From NCBI GenBank assembly GCA_910578405.1, contig CAJTQO010000017.1, positions 1 to 55,165 of the forward strand: DNA of 55,165 bases. Direction: 5' to 3'. The notes below the pieces were generated by a model, which saw only the letters and a list, made by a program, of their open reading frames with translations, was not told the DNA's origin and made no database searches. This stretch comes from an uncultured Lachnospiraceae bacterium. GTDB taxonomy: Bacteria; Bacillota; Clostridia; Lachnospirales; Lachnospiraceae. Shown here one piece after another: positions 15,833-25,334 of the stretch. Position numbers and translations under genes: made by a program. Numbering within the stretch: position 1 is the stretch's first letter; each line of letters begins with the position of its first letter.

Positions 15833-17428
15833 ATGGAAAAGATTTGGAAAAGTAAGTATTATTTATATGCGACAGAGTTTTTTGCAGGGATGTCCGTAAT
15901 GGCAGTGGAATTGGGGGCCAGCAGGCTTCTTGCGCCTTATTTCAGTTCTTCGCAGATTGTTTGGACTATTATTATCGGGACGATAATGATTGCTATGGCT
16001 TTGGGGAATATTTGGGGCGGCAGGAGGGCGGACAAGGATCCGGACCCGGACAAACTGTATATGCGGCTCATAATAGCGGCGCTTTGGATTGGGGCGATTC
16101 CTTTGGTTGGCAAATATGTGATACTGGCCATATCGGCCGCCCTGGTGTTGACGGTAAACCATAATTTTTTGATTTTAGCAGGCTTTGTGGCTTGCATGGT
16201 TATCTTTGTGTTTCCGCTGTTTTTACTTGGGACAGTGACGCCGTCTTTGGTTAAGTATACGGTGGACAGTCTGGACGACAGCGGAAAGACAGTTGGCACA
16301 TTAGGGGCGTTTAATACCATCGGCAGCATTATCGGGACATTTTTGCCTACGTTTGTTACCATACCCGCTGTCGGGACTTCCATTACGTTTTTGATTTTTT
16401 CAGGGATTTTGCTGGCGCTGGGGATAGTTTATTTTGTAAGCCGGAAAAAGAAAAGAAAAGTATGCGCAGGGGCAGCGGCTGTTTTTATAGTATGCAGTAT
16501 TTGGGGGCATTCGGGAAGGTTTGCTTTTTGGGAAAACAATTTACTGTTTGAAGGTGAGTCGGTTTATAATTACCTGCAAGTGAAGGAAACGGAGAACAGC
16601 GTTATTTTATCCACTAATGTACTGTTTGGGGTGCAGTCGATACGGATGAAAGGGGATTCCCTGACCGGGATGTATTATGATTATGCGCTGGCAGCGCCTG
16701 TTATGGCGGGGGTTGGGCAAAAAGAAGTGCCTCAGTTACTAATCCTTGGGATGGGCACTGGCACATACGCCAGCCAGTGTATGCGGTATTTTGGCCATAT
16801 GGGAATAGAAGGGGTGGAAATTGACCAAAAGATTACAGATTTGGCAGGGGAATATTTTGGCCTTCCGGATACGGTGAAGGTGACAACCTATGACGGACGC
16901 GCCTATCTGCAGGCTGTGGATAAGAAATATGATGTAATTATGGTGGACGCTTATCAGGATATTACGATTCCATTCCAAATGTCTTCTGTGGAATTTTTTA
17001 CTATGGTGCGGGAGCATTTGAAGGAGGATGGCGTTATGGTGGTCAATATGAATATGCATTCGGAGGAAGAGGGGAATATCAATGCCTATCTTTCCGATAC
17101 GATTGCCAGTGTATTTGACTATGTGTATACAGCGGAGGTGCGGGGGAGTACAAACCGGGAGTTATTTGCCACGCAGAATGGAGATGCGTTGGAAGGCTTT
17201 GCGGCAAATGCAGGAATGCTGGAAGACGCCAAGCTGTTGGATATGATGGAACGGGTGGACGCTTCCCTTATCCCTTATGAAAAAGGGGAGTATTTGTTGA
17301 CCGATGATAAGGCTCCGGTGGAATTGTTGGGGATGAGTGTAATAGACGGCCTGATTCAGGAAGAAATCGGTTATTATAAAAAGATATTCCAACAAGAGGG
17401 GCTAAACGGGCTGTTGAATGCTATGTAG
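15833..17428 (+). CDS. Membrane-fused spermidine-synthase-like protein
   Basis: A 531-residue protein with two parts. Residues 1 to about 215 form six or more hydrophobic helices (EFFAGMSVMAVELGASRLLAPYF opens the first), the so-called fused MFS/spermidine synthase arrangement. Residues about 225-531 form a Rossmann methyltransferase-like domain with LILGMGTGTYAS (near 303-314), the acidic VEIDQKI, the DGRAYL block and MVDAYQD, which parallel the nucleotide and polyamine sites of spermidine synthase. True spermidine synthases carry GGGDG at the glycine motif and paired Asp residues; here GMGTG replaces it, so aminopropyl transfer is not assured. It lies downstream of the zinc-ribbon gene with a 57-nt gap. 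Confidence 0.82.
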   Translation: MEKIWKSKYYLYATEFFAGMSVMAVELGASRLLAPYFSSSQIVWTIIIGTIMIAMALGNIWGGRRADKDPDPDKLYMRLIIAALWIGAIPLVGKYVILAISAALVLTVNHNFLILAGFVACMVIFVFPLFLLGTVTPSLVKYTVDSLDDSGKTVGTLGAFNTIGSIIGTFLPTFVTIPAVGTSITFLIFSGILLALGIVYFVSRKKKRKVCAGAAAVFIVCSIWGHSGRFAFWENNLLFEGESVYNYLQVKETENSVILSTNVLFGVQSIRMKGDSLTGMYYDYALAAPVMAGVGQKEVPQLLILGMGTGTYASQCMRYFGHMGIEGVEIDQKITDLAGEYFGLPDTVKVTTYDGRAYLQAVDKKYDVIMVDAYQDITIPFQMSSVEFFTMVREHLKEDGVMVVNMNMHSEEEGNINAYLSDTIASVFDYVYTAEVRGSTNRELFATQNGDALEGFAANAGMLEDAKLLDMMERVDASLIPYEKGEYLLTDDKAPVELLGMSVIDGLIQEEIGYYKKIFQQEGLNGLLNAM

Positions 17429-17433
17429 AGGCA

Positions 17434-17460
17434 GGAAAGGGGAATGCCCAAGCCCTTTCC
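17434..17460 (+). terminator. 8-bp hairpin after the spermidine-synthase-like gene
   Basis: GGAAAGGG (17434-17441) pairs with CCCTTTCC (17453-17460). No T-run follows, so termination is uncertain. Confidence 0.3.
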
Positions 17461-17560
17461 GGTAAGATTGTTGCGCGATGCTTTCGTGGGAAAGGACAGT
17501 AAGCATATTTGGGCCTGGGCAGTGGTTCGTAAAACGGGCAAAACTGTAAAGATGCGTTGG

Positions 17561-17589
17561 TGGCGTTTGCGTTAAAAAGCGGCTATAAT
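17561..17589 (+). promoter_or_regulatory. Probable promoter of the XRE regulator, with a downstream dyad
   Basis: TGGCGT at 17561-17566 and a perfect TATAAT at 17584-17589 with a 17-nt spacer. Just downstream, TGCATAACAATAATGCA forms a short dyad that could be an operator for the encoded regulator. Confidence 0.4.
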
Positions 17590-17633
17590 CAGTGCATAAC
17601 AATAATGCATAATCAGCGCGAAGGAGGTATGCC

Positions 17634-18092
17634 ATGAGTTTAGGGAATCATTTATTTCATGCAAGAAAAAGGAGAGGCATGTCACAGGAAGAGGTGGCGG
17701 AAAAGCTGGGCATCAGCAGGCAGACGGTTTCAAAATGGGAGACGGATGAGACTTTGCCGGATATCCGTCAGTCCAAGAGGCTGGCGGTTTTGTATGGTCT
17801 GTCCTTGGATGAACTGGTGGAGTTTGACATTGACGTGAAAGAAATCCAGGAGGTCATTGATAAGACCAGTGAAGAAGTGTCGGATAAGATTGATTGGACA
17901 AAGGCATGGAGCAAAAAATACCCAATCTTAGCCACATATCAGGGAGAAGTTGACACAGCCTGTTATGTGAAAGAGCTGGAAAGATTGTTGCGCAGCCTGG
18001 AAAAGGAATATGGATACAACGAGCTGGATGCTTTTCTTGTCCTGAAAGATATCCTGGCGGCCATATGGAAAGAAAGGGAGAAAAGGATATAA
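17634..18092 (+). CDS. XRE-family transcriptional regulator
   Basis: A 152-residue protein with an N-terminal Cro/C1-type helix-turn-helix at about residues 7-60: LFHARKRRGMSQEEVAEKLG, then ISRQTVSKWETDETLPD, and LAVLYGLSLDELV. The remaining 90 residues are helical and charged, with no Zn or ligand-binding motif recognised and no membrane segment. AAGGAGGT precedes the ATG, the strongest ribosome site nearby. It is monocistronic, bounded by its own promoter and a good terminator, and lies directly upstream of the iorAB operon, so control of that operon is possible but untested. The conserved SRQTVSKWE motif fits the HTH_3 class common in Firmicutes. Confidence 0.9.
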   Translation: MSLGNHLFHARKRRGMSQEEVAEKLGISRQTVSKWETDETLPDIRQSKRLAVLYGLSLDELVEFDIDVKEIQEVIDKTSEEVSDKIDWTKAWSKKYPILATYQGEVDTACYVKELERLLRSLEKEYGYNELDAFLVLKDILAAIWKEREKRI

Positions 18093-18103
18093 CCGATAAC
18101 CGG

Positions 18104-18138
18104 AAGGGAGCCATGCTTGGCTCCCTTTTGCAATTTTT
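18104..18138 (+). terminator. Rho-independent terminator of the XRE regulator gene
   Basis: AAGGGAGCCA (18104-18113) pairs perfectly with TGGCTCCCTT (18118-18127) over a 4-nt loop, followed by TTGCAATTTTT. Confidence 0.85.
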
Positions 18139-18143
18139 AATTT

Positions 18144-18227
18144 TCCGGCAGGCTTTTGTTCCAGAAATAATTAGTTACAAAGGCAGTTTCATGTGTTATC
18201 ATTAGAACGTAGGAGAAGCCTGCCGGA
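18144..18227. repeat. Perfect 12-bp inverted repeat flanking the iorA promoter
   Basis: TCCGGCAGGCTT at 18144-18155 and its exact reverse complement AAGCCTGCCGGA at 18216-18227. The arms lie on either side of the candidate promoter (18175-18202), 72 bp centre to centre, close to seven helical turns. Confidence 0.6.
18175..18202 (+). promoter_or_regulatory. Possible promoter of the iorAB operon
   Basis: TTACAA at 18175-18180 and TATCAT at 18197-18202 with a 16-nt spacer, placing the transcription start near 18209 and giving a leader of about 117 nt. The leader contains a 7-bp hairpin CTTTCCA/TGGAAAG (18242-18259). Confidence 0.35.
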
Positions 18228-18270
18228 CGGGGCCGGAAGAGCTTTCCAGATTTGGAAAGGACAGGATAAA

Positions 18271-18357
18271 ATGACAAAATCGGCTTTGGGATATGCAAGG
18301 GCCGGATGGGAAAGGAAGAGGATAAATGGCAGAAAAGAAGATTATGCTGGGCAATGA
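18271..18357 (+). CDS. 28-codon leader ORF overlapping the start of iorA
   Basis: An ATG at 18271 with AAGGA at 18257-18261 (9-nt spacing) opens a 28-residue ORF that ends at 18357, overlapping the first ten codons of iorA in a different frame. The peptide reads MTKSALGYARAGWERKRI... and contains two Tyr and one Trp. Because the operon acts on aryl pyruvates derived from aromatic amino acids, a leader-peptide role is conceivable; alternatively it is a chance ORF. Seen: the ORF, the ribosome site and the overlap. Inferred: any regulation. Confidence 0.35.
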   Translation: MTKSALGYARAGWERKRINGRKEDYAGQ

Positions 18358-20065
18358 AGCGATAGCCCGGGGAGCTTATGAGGCGGGGGTAAAGGTATCC
18401 GCGGCATATCCGGGGACTCCCAGCACGGAAATCAGTGAGAATGTGGTAAAGTATGAGGAGATTTATGCAGAGTGGTCGCCAAATGAGAAAGTGGCCATGG
18501 AGGTGGCGATTGGAGCCTCTATCAGCGGCGTGCGCGCGATGGCTTCCATGAAACATGTGGGGGTAAACGTGGCCAGCGACCCGCTGTACACAGTTTCTTA
18601 TACAGGGGTGAACGGTGGGCTGGTATTGGTAGCGGCAGACGATCCCGGGCTGTACAGTTCTCAAAATGAGCAGGATACCCGCTGCGTAGCCAGGGCGGCG
18701 CAGGTTCCGGTGTTGGAGCCTTCAGACAGCCAGGAGGCAAAAGACTTTATGAAATTTGCTTACACAGTAAGCGAAAAATACGATACCCCGGTGATTTTAA
18801 GAACCACGACACGGCTGTCCCATTCCCAGGGAACGGTAACGCTGGAGGAGAGGGAAGAAGTTGCGGATAAACCTTATGAGCGCGATATCAGCAAATATGT
18901 GATGATGCCAGGGATGGCTAAGGGCAGGCATATGTTTGTGGAAAAAAGGATGGAGGCCATGGCGGAAGATGGATGCAGCTTCCCGGTCAACCGGATAGAG
19001 TATGGAGACACATCCATGGGGTTTATTGCCAGCGGCATTCCGTACCAGTATGTGAAAGAAGTATTCCCGGACGCTTCCGTTTTGAAGCTGGGGATGGTAC
19101 ACCCCTTGCCCCGTAAACTTATAGAAGAGTTTGCTTCTAAGGTAGAGAAGCTTTACATATTTGAAGAGTTGGAGCCTGTGATTGAGGAACAGGTGAGGGC
19201 CTGGGGGATACCTGTCTTTGGCAAGGAAATTTTCACCAGACAGGGGGAATACAGCGCCAATATGCTCCGGCGCGCGTTGCTGCCACAGGGAGTGGAGACT
19301 GGTAAGCCTGCCCAAACGCCGGCGCGTCCGCCCATTCTATGCCCCGGCTGTCCGCATAGGAGCGTTTTTTCCGTATTAAAGAAGCTGAAGCTCCATGCCG
19401 CCGGGGATATCGGCTGCTATACGCTGGGAGCGGTGGCGCCGCTTAGCGTCATTGACACGACAATCTGTATGGGAGCAAGCATTTCATCCCTCCATGGCAT
19501 GGAGAAAGCAAAAGGGAAAGATTATATCAAAGATTGGGTGGCAGTGATTGGAGATTCCACTTTTATGCATACAGGGGTTAATTCCCTGATGAATATGGTT
19601 TATAACCAAGGCACAGGGACAGTGATGATTGTGGATAATTCCACTACAGGAATGACAGGGCATCAGGATCATGCAGCAACCGGAAAAACATTGAAAGGGG
19701 AAGTGGTTCCGGCAATCAGCATTTACAAATTGTGCAAGGCGACTGGGATAGAGCATGTTGTGGAAGTCAACGCGTTTGACTTGGAAGAATTGGAGCGGGT
19801 GGTAAAGGAAGAGACAGCCAGGGATGAGACGTCAGTAATTATTACGAAATCACCCTGCGTGTTGTTGAAAGGGAACGTATTTCCGGACAAATGCGCGCCA
19901 ATAGCGGAGAAATGCAAAAAATGCGGCGCATGTCTGAAACCGGGATGTCCTGCGCTGACAAAGAAAGAAGACGGAAGCATTGCAATTGACGAAACAATGT
20001 GCAATGGATGTGGCCTATGTATGCAGCTTTGCCCATTTGGAGCCATCGAAAAACAGCCAAAATGA
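18326..20065 (+). CDS. iorA: Indolepyruvate ferredoxin oxidoreductase, alpha subunit
   Basis: A 579-residue thiamine-diphosphate enzyme subunit. With IorB it oxidatively decarboxylates indolepyruvate and other aryl pyruvates to arylacetyl-CoA, passing electrons to ferredoxin; in fermenting anaerobes this is the oxidative branch of aromatic amino-acid breakdown. Seen: the pyrimidine-binding N-terminal domain (AAYPGTPSTEISENV), LCPGCPHRSVF linking domains, the TPP-binding domain with GDIGCYTLGA and GDSTFMHTGVNSL (near 409) followed by VDNSTTGMTGHQ, and two C-terminal 4Fe-4S motifs: C530-x2-C533-x2-C536-x3-C540 and C559-x2-C562-x2-C565-x3-C569. GGAAGAGG precedes the ATG. It is first of four co-directional genes. 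Confidence 0.96.
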   Translation: MAEKKIMLGNEAIARGAYEAGVKVSAAYPGTPSTEISENVVKYEEIYAEWSPNEKVAMEVAIGASISGVRAMASMKHVGVNVASDPLYTVSYTGVNGGLVLVAADDPGLYSSQNEQDTRCVARAAQVPVLEPSDSQEAKDFMKFAYTVSEKYDTPVILRTTTRLSHSQGTVTLEEREEVADKPYERDISKYVMMPGMAKGRHMFVEKRMEAMAEDGCSFPVNRIEYGDTSMGFIASGIPYQYVKEVFPDASVLKLGMVHPLPRKLIEEFASKVEKLYIFEELEPVIEEQVRAWGIPVFGKEIFTRQGEYSANMLRRALLPQGVETGKPAQTPARPPILCPGCPHRSVFSVLKKLKLHAAGDIGCYTLGAVAPLSVIDTTICMGASISSLHGMEKAKGKDYIKDWVAVIGDSTFMHTGVNSLMNMVYNQGTGTVMIVDNSTTGMTGHQDHAATGKTLKGEVVPAISIYKLCKATGIEHVVEVNAFDLEELERVVKEETARDETSVIITKSPCVLLKGNVFPDKCAPIAEKCKKCGACLKPGCPALTKKEDGSIAIDETMCNGCGLCMQLCPFGAIEKQPK

Positions 20066-20088
20066 TGATAAGAAACAAGGAGAAAACA

Positions 20089-20661
20089 ATGACAGCGAAG
20101 AGTATTATGATTGTAGGGGTGGGTGGCCAGGGGACATTGCTGACCAGCCGCATCCTCGGAGGAATCACAAGTGAAGCGGGATACGATGTGAAATTGTCGG
20201 AAGTGCATGGCATGGCACAGCGGGGCGGCAGTGTGGTGACTTTTGTCCGGTATGGGGAGAAGGTGGCGGAGCCAATTGTGGAAGAGGGACAGGCCGATGT
20301 ATTGATTGCTTTTGAAAAACTGGAAGCGCTGCGGTATGCCCATTTTCTAAAAAAGGACGGGGTATTGATTATCAATGACTGGCGGATAGAGCCGATTACC
20401 GTAGTTACAGGGGCGGCGCAGTATCCAGAGGGTATTATCGAAAAGTTAAGCAAGGAGCATAAAGTATATACCATCAATGCCATGGAAGAGGCATTGAAGT
20501 TGGGGAATGCCAAAGCCTTTAATGTGATTGTGCTTGGAATGGCGGCCAAACATATGGAATTTACAAAAGAAGACTGGCTGCGGATTATAGAAAAGACAGT
20601 GCCGCCAAAGACAGTGGAGATTAACCGACAGGCATTTTTAACAGGGTATGGGAGCGAATGA
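20089..20661 (+). CDS. iorB: Indolepyruvate oxidoreductase, beta (gamma-type) subunit
   Basis: A 190-residue subunit that pairs with IorA; it belongs to the pyruvate/ketoacid oxidoreductase gamma-domain family and helps bind CoA and the substrate. Seen: SIMIVGVGGQGTLLTSRILG at the N terminus, LSEVHGMAQRGGSVVTFVRYG, the hallmark of this family, and ADVLIAFEKLEALRY. The ATG at 20089 is chosen because AAGGAG lies 5-9 nt upstream and the family N terminus starts there; a longer in-frame start at 19999 would overlap iorA. It begins 23 nt after iorA stops, so the pair is clearly co-translated from one transcript. Confidence 0.95.
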   Translation: MTAKSIMIVGVGGQGTLLTSRILGGITSEAGYDVKLSEVHGMAQRGGSVVTFVRYGEKVAEPIVEEGQADVLIAFEKLEALRYAHFLKKDGVLIINDWRIEPITVVTGAAQYPEGIIEKLSKEHKVYTINAMEEALKLGNAKAFNVIVLGMAAKHMEFTKEDWLRIIEKTVPPKTVEINRQAFLTGYGSE

Positions 20662-20743
20662 CAGCAGGGCCAGCCGTATAGCCAGGCAGACTATGCGGGG
20701 ATAGCCCCGGCAGAGGGGCAAAGCAAAAGAGAAGGGGAGGGTT

Positions 20744-22042
20744 ATGATTTGGGATAAAGCAATGGAGTGTATGGACAGGGAAGAACTGCAGGGGTTGCAA
20801 AGAAAAAGACTGCAAAAAATTGTAAAGAGGGTCTACCATAACGTGCCGTTTTACAGAAGGAAAATGCAGAATATCGGCATTGAACCGGAGGATATTCATG
20901 GGTTGGAGGACTTGGAGAAACTGCCGTTTACCACAAAGGCGGATATCAGGGATAATTATCCGTTTGGGTTGTTGGCTGTTCCTAGGCAGAATATTGTAAG
21001 GTTCCATGCTTCCGGCGGGAAACCGGGAAAAGCCACTGTGGTAGGCTATACCGGCCAGGATATGGAAATTTGGGGAGAATGTATGGCCAGGACGCTGGCG
21101 ATGGCCGGGATGGACAGGGAGGATATCCTGCAGATGGCTTACGGTTATGGAGTGTTTGCAGGGGAAACCGGCATTTACCATGGGGCGGAGAAGCTGGGAG
21201 CGGCGGTAATCCCTATGCCTACGGGGAATGTAAAGCGGCTGGTGACAATGATGGAGGACATGGGGGTAACAGCGATAGCCAGCACCCCTTCTTATCTGCT
21301 GCATATTGCGCAAACTATGGAAGAGTGCGGGAAGGTGGGGAAAAGCAGGCTAAAGACGGCAGTCTGCGGCGCGGAGCCTTGGACAGAGAGTATGCGCAGG
21401 CAGATAGAAGGGCAACTGCATATCCGCGCCCATGATATGTATGAAATGTCCGAGATTATGGGGCCGGGCGTTGCATGTGACTGTGAATGCCATCAGGGGC
21501 TCCACGTTTATGCAGACCATTTCCTGCCGGAAATCATAAACCCGGATACGCTCCGGCCTGTAGCGGCAGGCAGCACAGGAGAGTTGGTTTTGACCACCAT
21601 TACAAAAGAGGGGCTTCCCCTGTTGCGGTACCGTACCAGGGATATGACTGCTATCACGTATGAAACATGCGCCTGTGGCAGGACGCTGCCCCGTATCCGC
21701 AGGTTTATGGGTCGTTGTGACGATATGCTCATTATACGGGGCGTAAGCGTATTTCCTTCCCAGATTGAAAGCGTACTGTTGGAAATCGGCGGGACAACGC
21801 CGCATTACCGTATTATTGTGGATCGCGTCAACCACCTGGATACGTTGGAAGTGCAGGTGGAGATAGGGGATGGCTTTTTTTCGGATGAAATCAAAGGGTT
21901 GGAGTCGCTGGCCGGGGAAATTGGGCGGGTGCTGCAGCAGGAGATTGGCTTACTGGCCAAAGTAAAGCTGCTGGAACCAAGAAGCATTGTCCGGAGCGTG
22001 GAGAAAGCCGTACGCGTAATTGACAACAGAAACCTTACATAA
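20744..22042 (+). CDS. Phenylacetate-CoA ligase (PaaK)-like protein with altered nucleotide loop
   Basis: A 432-residue acyl-adenylate-forming enzyme of the PaaK type. Family role: interconversion of arylacetate and arylacetyl-CoA with ATP; next to iorAB it could release arylacetate and recover energy, or activate it. Seen: VKRVYHNVPFYRRKM, LPFTTKADIRDNYPFG, ASTPSYLLHIAQT, the LPLLRYRTRDMT and DDMLIIRGVSVFPSQIE motifs, and the C-terminal ACT-like subdomain with the terminal Lys region RSVEKAVRV. Odd: where PaaK has SSGTTGKPT, this protein has HASGGKPGKATVVGYT (no TTG), and the following GYGVFAGETG also departs from the usual GYGLFTGGLG. Activity therefore needs testing. It is third in the operon, 82 nt after iorB, with GGGGAGGG upstream of the ATG. 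Confidence 0.85.
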   Translation: MIWDKAMECMDREELQGLQRKRLQKIVKRVYHNVPFYRRKMQNIGIEPEDIHGLEDLEKLPFTTKADIRDNYPFGLLAVPRQNIVRFHASGGKPGKATVVGYTGQDMEIWGECMARTLAMAGMDREDILQMAYGYGVFAGETGIYHGAEKLGAAVIPMPTGNVKRLVTMMEDMGVTAIASTPSYLLHIAQTMEECGKVGKSRLKTAVCGAEPWTESMRRQIEGQLHIRAHDMYEMSEIMGPGVACDCECHQGLHVYADHFLPEIINPDTLRPVAAGSTGELVLTTITKEGLPLLRYRTRDMTAITYETCACGRTLPRIRRFMGRCDDMLIIRGVSVFPSQIESVLLEIGGTTPHYRIIVDRVNHLDTLEVQVEIGDGFFSDEIKGLESLAGEIGRVLQQEIGLLAKVKLLEPRSIVRSVEKAVRVIDNRNLT

Positions 22043-22102
22043 AGACAGAGCCGCATGCATGGACTGGGGCTAAACTGGAATTATAATTTAAGAAAGGGCA
22101 AT

Positions 22103-22564
22103 ATGTTTATTAAACAGTTATCGGTTTTTCTGGAGAACAGGGAAGGGCGGCTGGAGGATGTGCTGCGGGTGTTAAAAAACAATAAGGTAAACGTGGTTTC
22201 CTTAAGCCTTGCCGATACGCAGGAATTCGGGATTTTGCGTCTGTTGGTGGACAAGGTGGATATGGCATACAGCGCTCTACAGCGGAATGGCTTTTCGGCC
22301 AGGGTTACGGATGTGCTGGCTGTGAAGGTAGCGCATCAGGTTGGTATGCTGCAGGAGCTTTTGGCTGCATTGGGCAGCGCCCATATTAATGTGGAATATA
22401 TGTATGCCCTGTCCGTGGGGGAAAAGGAGGCTTCTATTATACTTAAAACGTCCGATTTAGCGTTGGCAGGGGAAATTCTGCATAAAAACGGTGCGGGGAT
22501 TGTAAAACCTGATGAAATAGGGCTTGACTTTAAAGATAGGGAAGCGTATAATAAATTAAGTTGA
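22103..22564 (+). CDS. ACT-domain protein (tandem ACT)
   Basis: A 153-residue protein with two ACT-like amino-acid-binding domains, about residues 3-70 (IKQLSVFLENREGRLEDVLRVL, the classic opening with NREGRL) and about 72-140 (VLAVKVAHQVGMLQELLAALGSAHINVEYMYAL). ACT pairs usually bind an amino acid at their interface and regulate an enzyme or act alone as sensors. As the last gene of the iorA-iorB-paaK unit, it may sense an aromatic amino acid for this pathway; this is inference from position. The ATG at 22103 has AGAAAGGG upstream; the earlier in-frame ATG at 22055 lacks one. A terminator follows immediately. Confidence 0.88.
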   Translation: MFIKQLSVFLENREGRLEDVLRVLKNNKVNVVSLSLADTQEFGILRLLVDKVDMAYSALQRNGFSARVTDVLAVKVAHQVGMLQELLAALGSAHINVEYMYALSVGEKEASIILKTSDLALAGEILHKNGAGIVKPDEIGLDFKDREAYNKLS

Positions 22565-22571
22565 GGATTGA

Positions 22572-22606
22572 AAGACAGCACTTTTAAACCGGTGTTGTCT
22601 TTTTTC
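22572..22606 (+). terminator. Rho-independent terminator of the iorAB operon
   Basis: AAGACAGCAC (22572-22581) pairs with GTGTTGTCTT (22592-22601) with one G-U pair, followed by TTTTTCT. Confidence 0.8.
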
Positions 22607-22814
22607 TCCTTTTATAATGCGATGCCGACAGGCGTATGCATGTACAAGTTTACAATGCGGACTTACAGGAGTGTTCCCCACTCTTTTTATCTTATAAAAT
22701 ACTGCGTCAGCAAACGTAAGTAGTTAAGAAGTCTGCAATGCGGGCTTGGACGGATGTTGAGTGTTTTCACTCTATTAAAAAACAAGTAAGTCGGAGAGAC
22801 AGGATAGGAGTTCA
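22607..22814 (+). promoter_or_regulatory. Leader/promoter region of the DEAD-box helicase with twin hairpins
   Basis: TATAAT at 22613-22618 is the best -10, without a good -35. The roughly 190-nt leader contains two small look-alike hairpins: GAGTG/CACTC near 22671-22684 followed by TTTTT, and GAGTG/CACTC near 22760-22773. The first resembles a weak terminator. Long structured leaders are known for cold-induced DEAD-box helicase genes; that this is one is inference. Confidence 0.35.
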
Positions 22815-24440
<1,626 letters not shown>

Positions 24441-24479
24441 GATAGGATAAAAGAGGGAGAAATCAGAAAATACACCAGA

Positions 24480-24525
24480 AACGCTGTCCGGCTTGTGGAA
24501 AAGAAAACCAGCCTAGGACAGCGTT
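24480..24525. terminator. Hairpin between convergent helicase and metallopeptidase genes
   Basis: AACGCTGTCC (24480-24489) pairs with GGACAGCGTT (24516-24525), extended inside by GGCT/AGCC. It overlaps the last codons of the minus-strand gene. No long T-run lies on either side, so bidirectional termination is only possible. Confidence 0.4.
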
Positions 24526-25145
24526 AATTCATGCCCATGTTCTTTTAGCCACTTACGGCGTTCTTTGTAATCGGGGAGGATGGCCTCCACGCATTGCCAA
24601 AAATCTTTGGAGTGGTTCATATGTTCCAGGTGGCAAAGTTCATGGACGACAACATAGTCCAATATGCCGGGCGGCGCTAACATAAGGCGCCAGTTAAAGG
24701 AGAGAGTCCCACGACTGCTGCAGCTTCCCCAGCGGGTTTTCTGATCCCGTATGGCAATGTTGGAGTAGCCATGCCGGATAAGGCTGCAGTAAGCGTCTGC
24801 ATAGTAGGCTACCCGTTTTGGAACATATTCTTTGGCCGCCATCCGGTATCTTTGTTCCAGAGCGAGGGCCTGCTGTGGCGTAAGGGCTGTTTTGGGATGG
24901 TAAGGGCTGTCCTGCTGTTCTTGTTTTTTGCGCTGCATTTCAGCCCGCTTAGCCCCAATCCAGCCTTGCTTTTCCTGCAGGAGCCGGATGGCGTCCGCTT
25001 CTCTTCCCCTAAGAGGGAGGCGTACCGTAAGCGTGCCGTCGGCGTTTAAGATAATGGCGCAGGTTTTCCGTTTGCTGCGGATAATTTCATAGCGCACTGT
25101 GAATGGTATGTTGTTTTTGTCTGTTAATTGAATTATCTTGTCCAT
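24513..25145 (-). CDS. YgjP/SprT-like zinc metallopeptidase (DUF45)
   Basis: A roughly 210-residue protein of the M48-like DUF45 family. Seen: an N-terminal beta-rich region with RSKRKTCAIILNADGTLTVRLP, a helical middle, IRDQKTRWGSCSSRGTLSFNWRL, which is the family signature, and the zinc site VVHELCHLEHMNHSKDFW, with HExxH in the form HELCH and the further His/Glu region downstream. Known members are cytosolic metallopeptidases of unclear substrate. Two ATGs are possible, 25154 and 25145; neither has a ribosome site, and a perfect TATAAT overlaps the first, so the second may be the start of a leaderless mRNA. It is a single gene. Confidence 0.85.
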   Translation of the reverse strand: MDKIIQLTDKNNIPFTVRYEIIRSKRKTCAIILNADGTLTVRLPLRGREADAIRLLQEKQGWIGAKRAEMQRKKQEQQDSPYHPKTALTPQQALALEQRYRMAAKEYVPKRVAYYADAYCSLIRHGYSNIAIRDQKTRWGSCSSRGTLSFNWRLMLAPPGILDYVVVHELCHLEHMNHSKDFWQCVEAILPDYKERRKWLKEHGHELTLS

Positions 25146-25152
25146 AAGATGC

Positions 25153-25181
25153 ATTATAGCATTGTCAGAGGACTTTTTCTA
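25153..25181 (-). promoter_or_regulatory. Promoter that would give a near-leaderless mRNA
   Basis: On the minus strand, TATAAT occupies 25158-25153 with TAGAAA 17 nt upstream. Transcription would start around 25147, one or two bases before the ATG at 25145. Confidence 0.35.
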
Positions 25182-25334
25182 TGGTAGGATGAAAATTATC
25201 CTTCTTTTTTGTGGGGCGCAATCCAAAGCAATGCCTCAAAGAGGGAGGAACGCCAGAGGCGTGCAGGCAGCGGTAAGGGCCATAATGGCAAGGTTGGAAG
25301 CGAAGGTGTAGAATCGGAGTATGGAGTATAGAAT

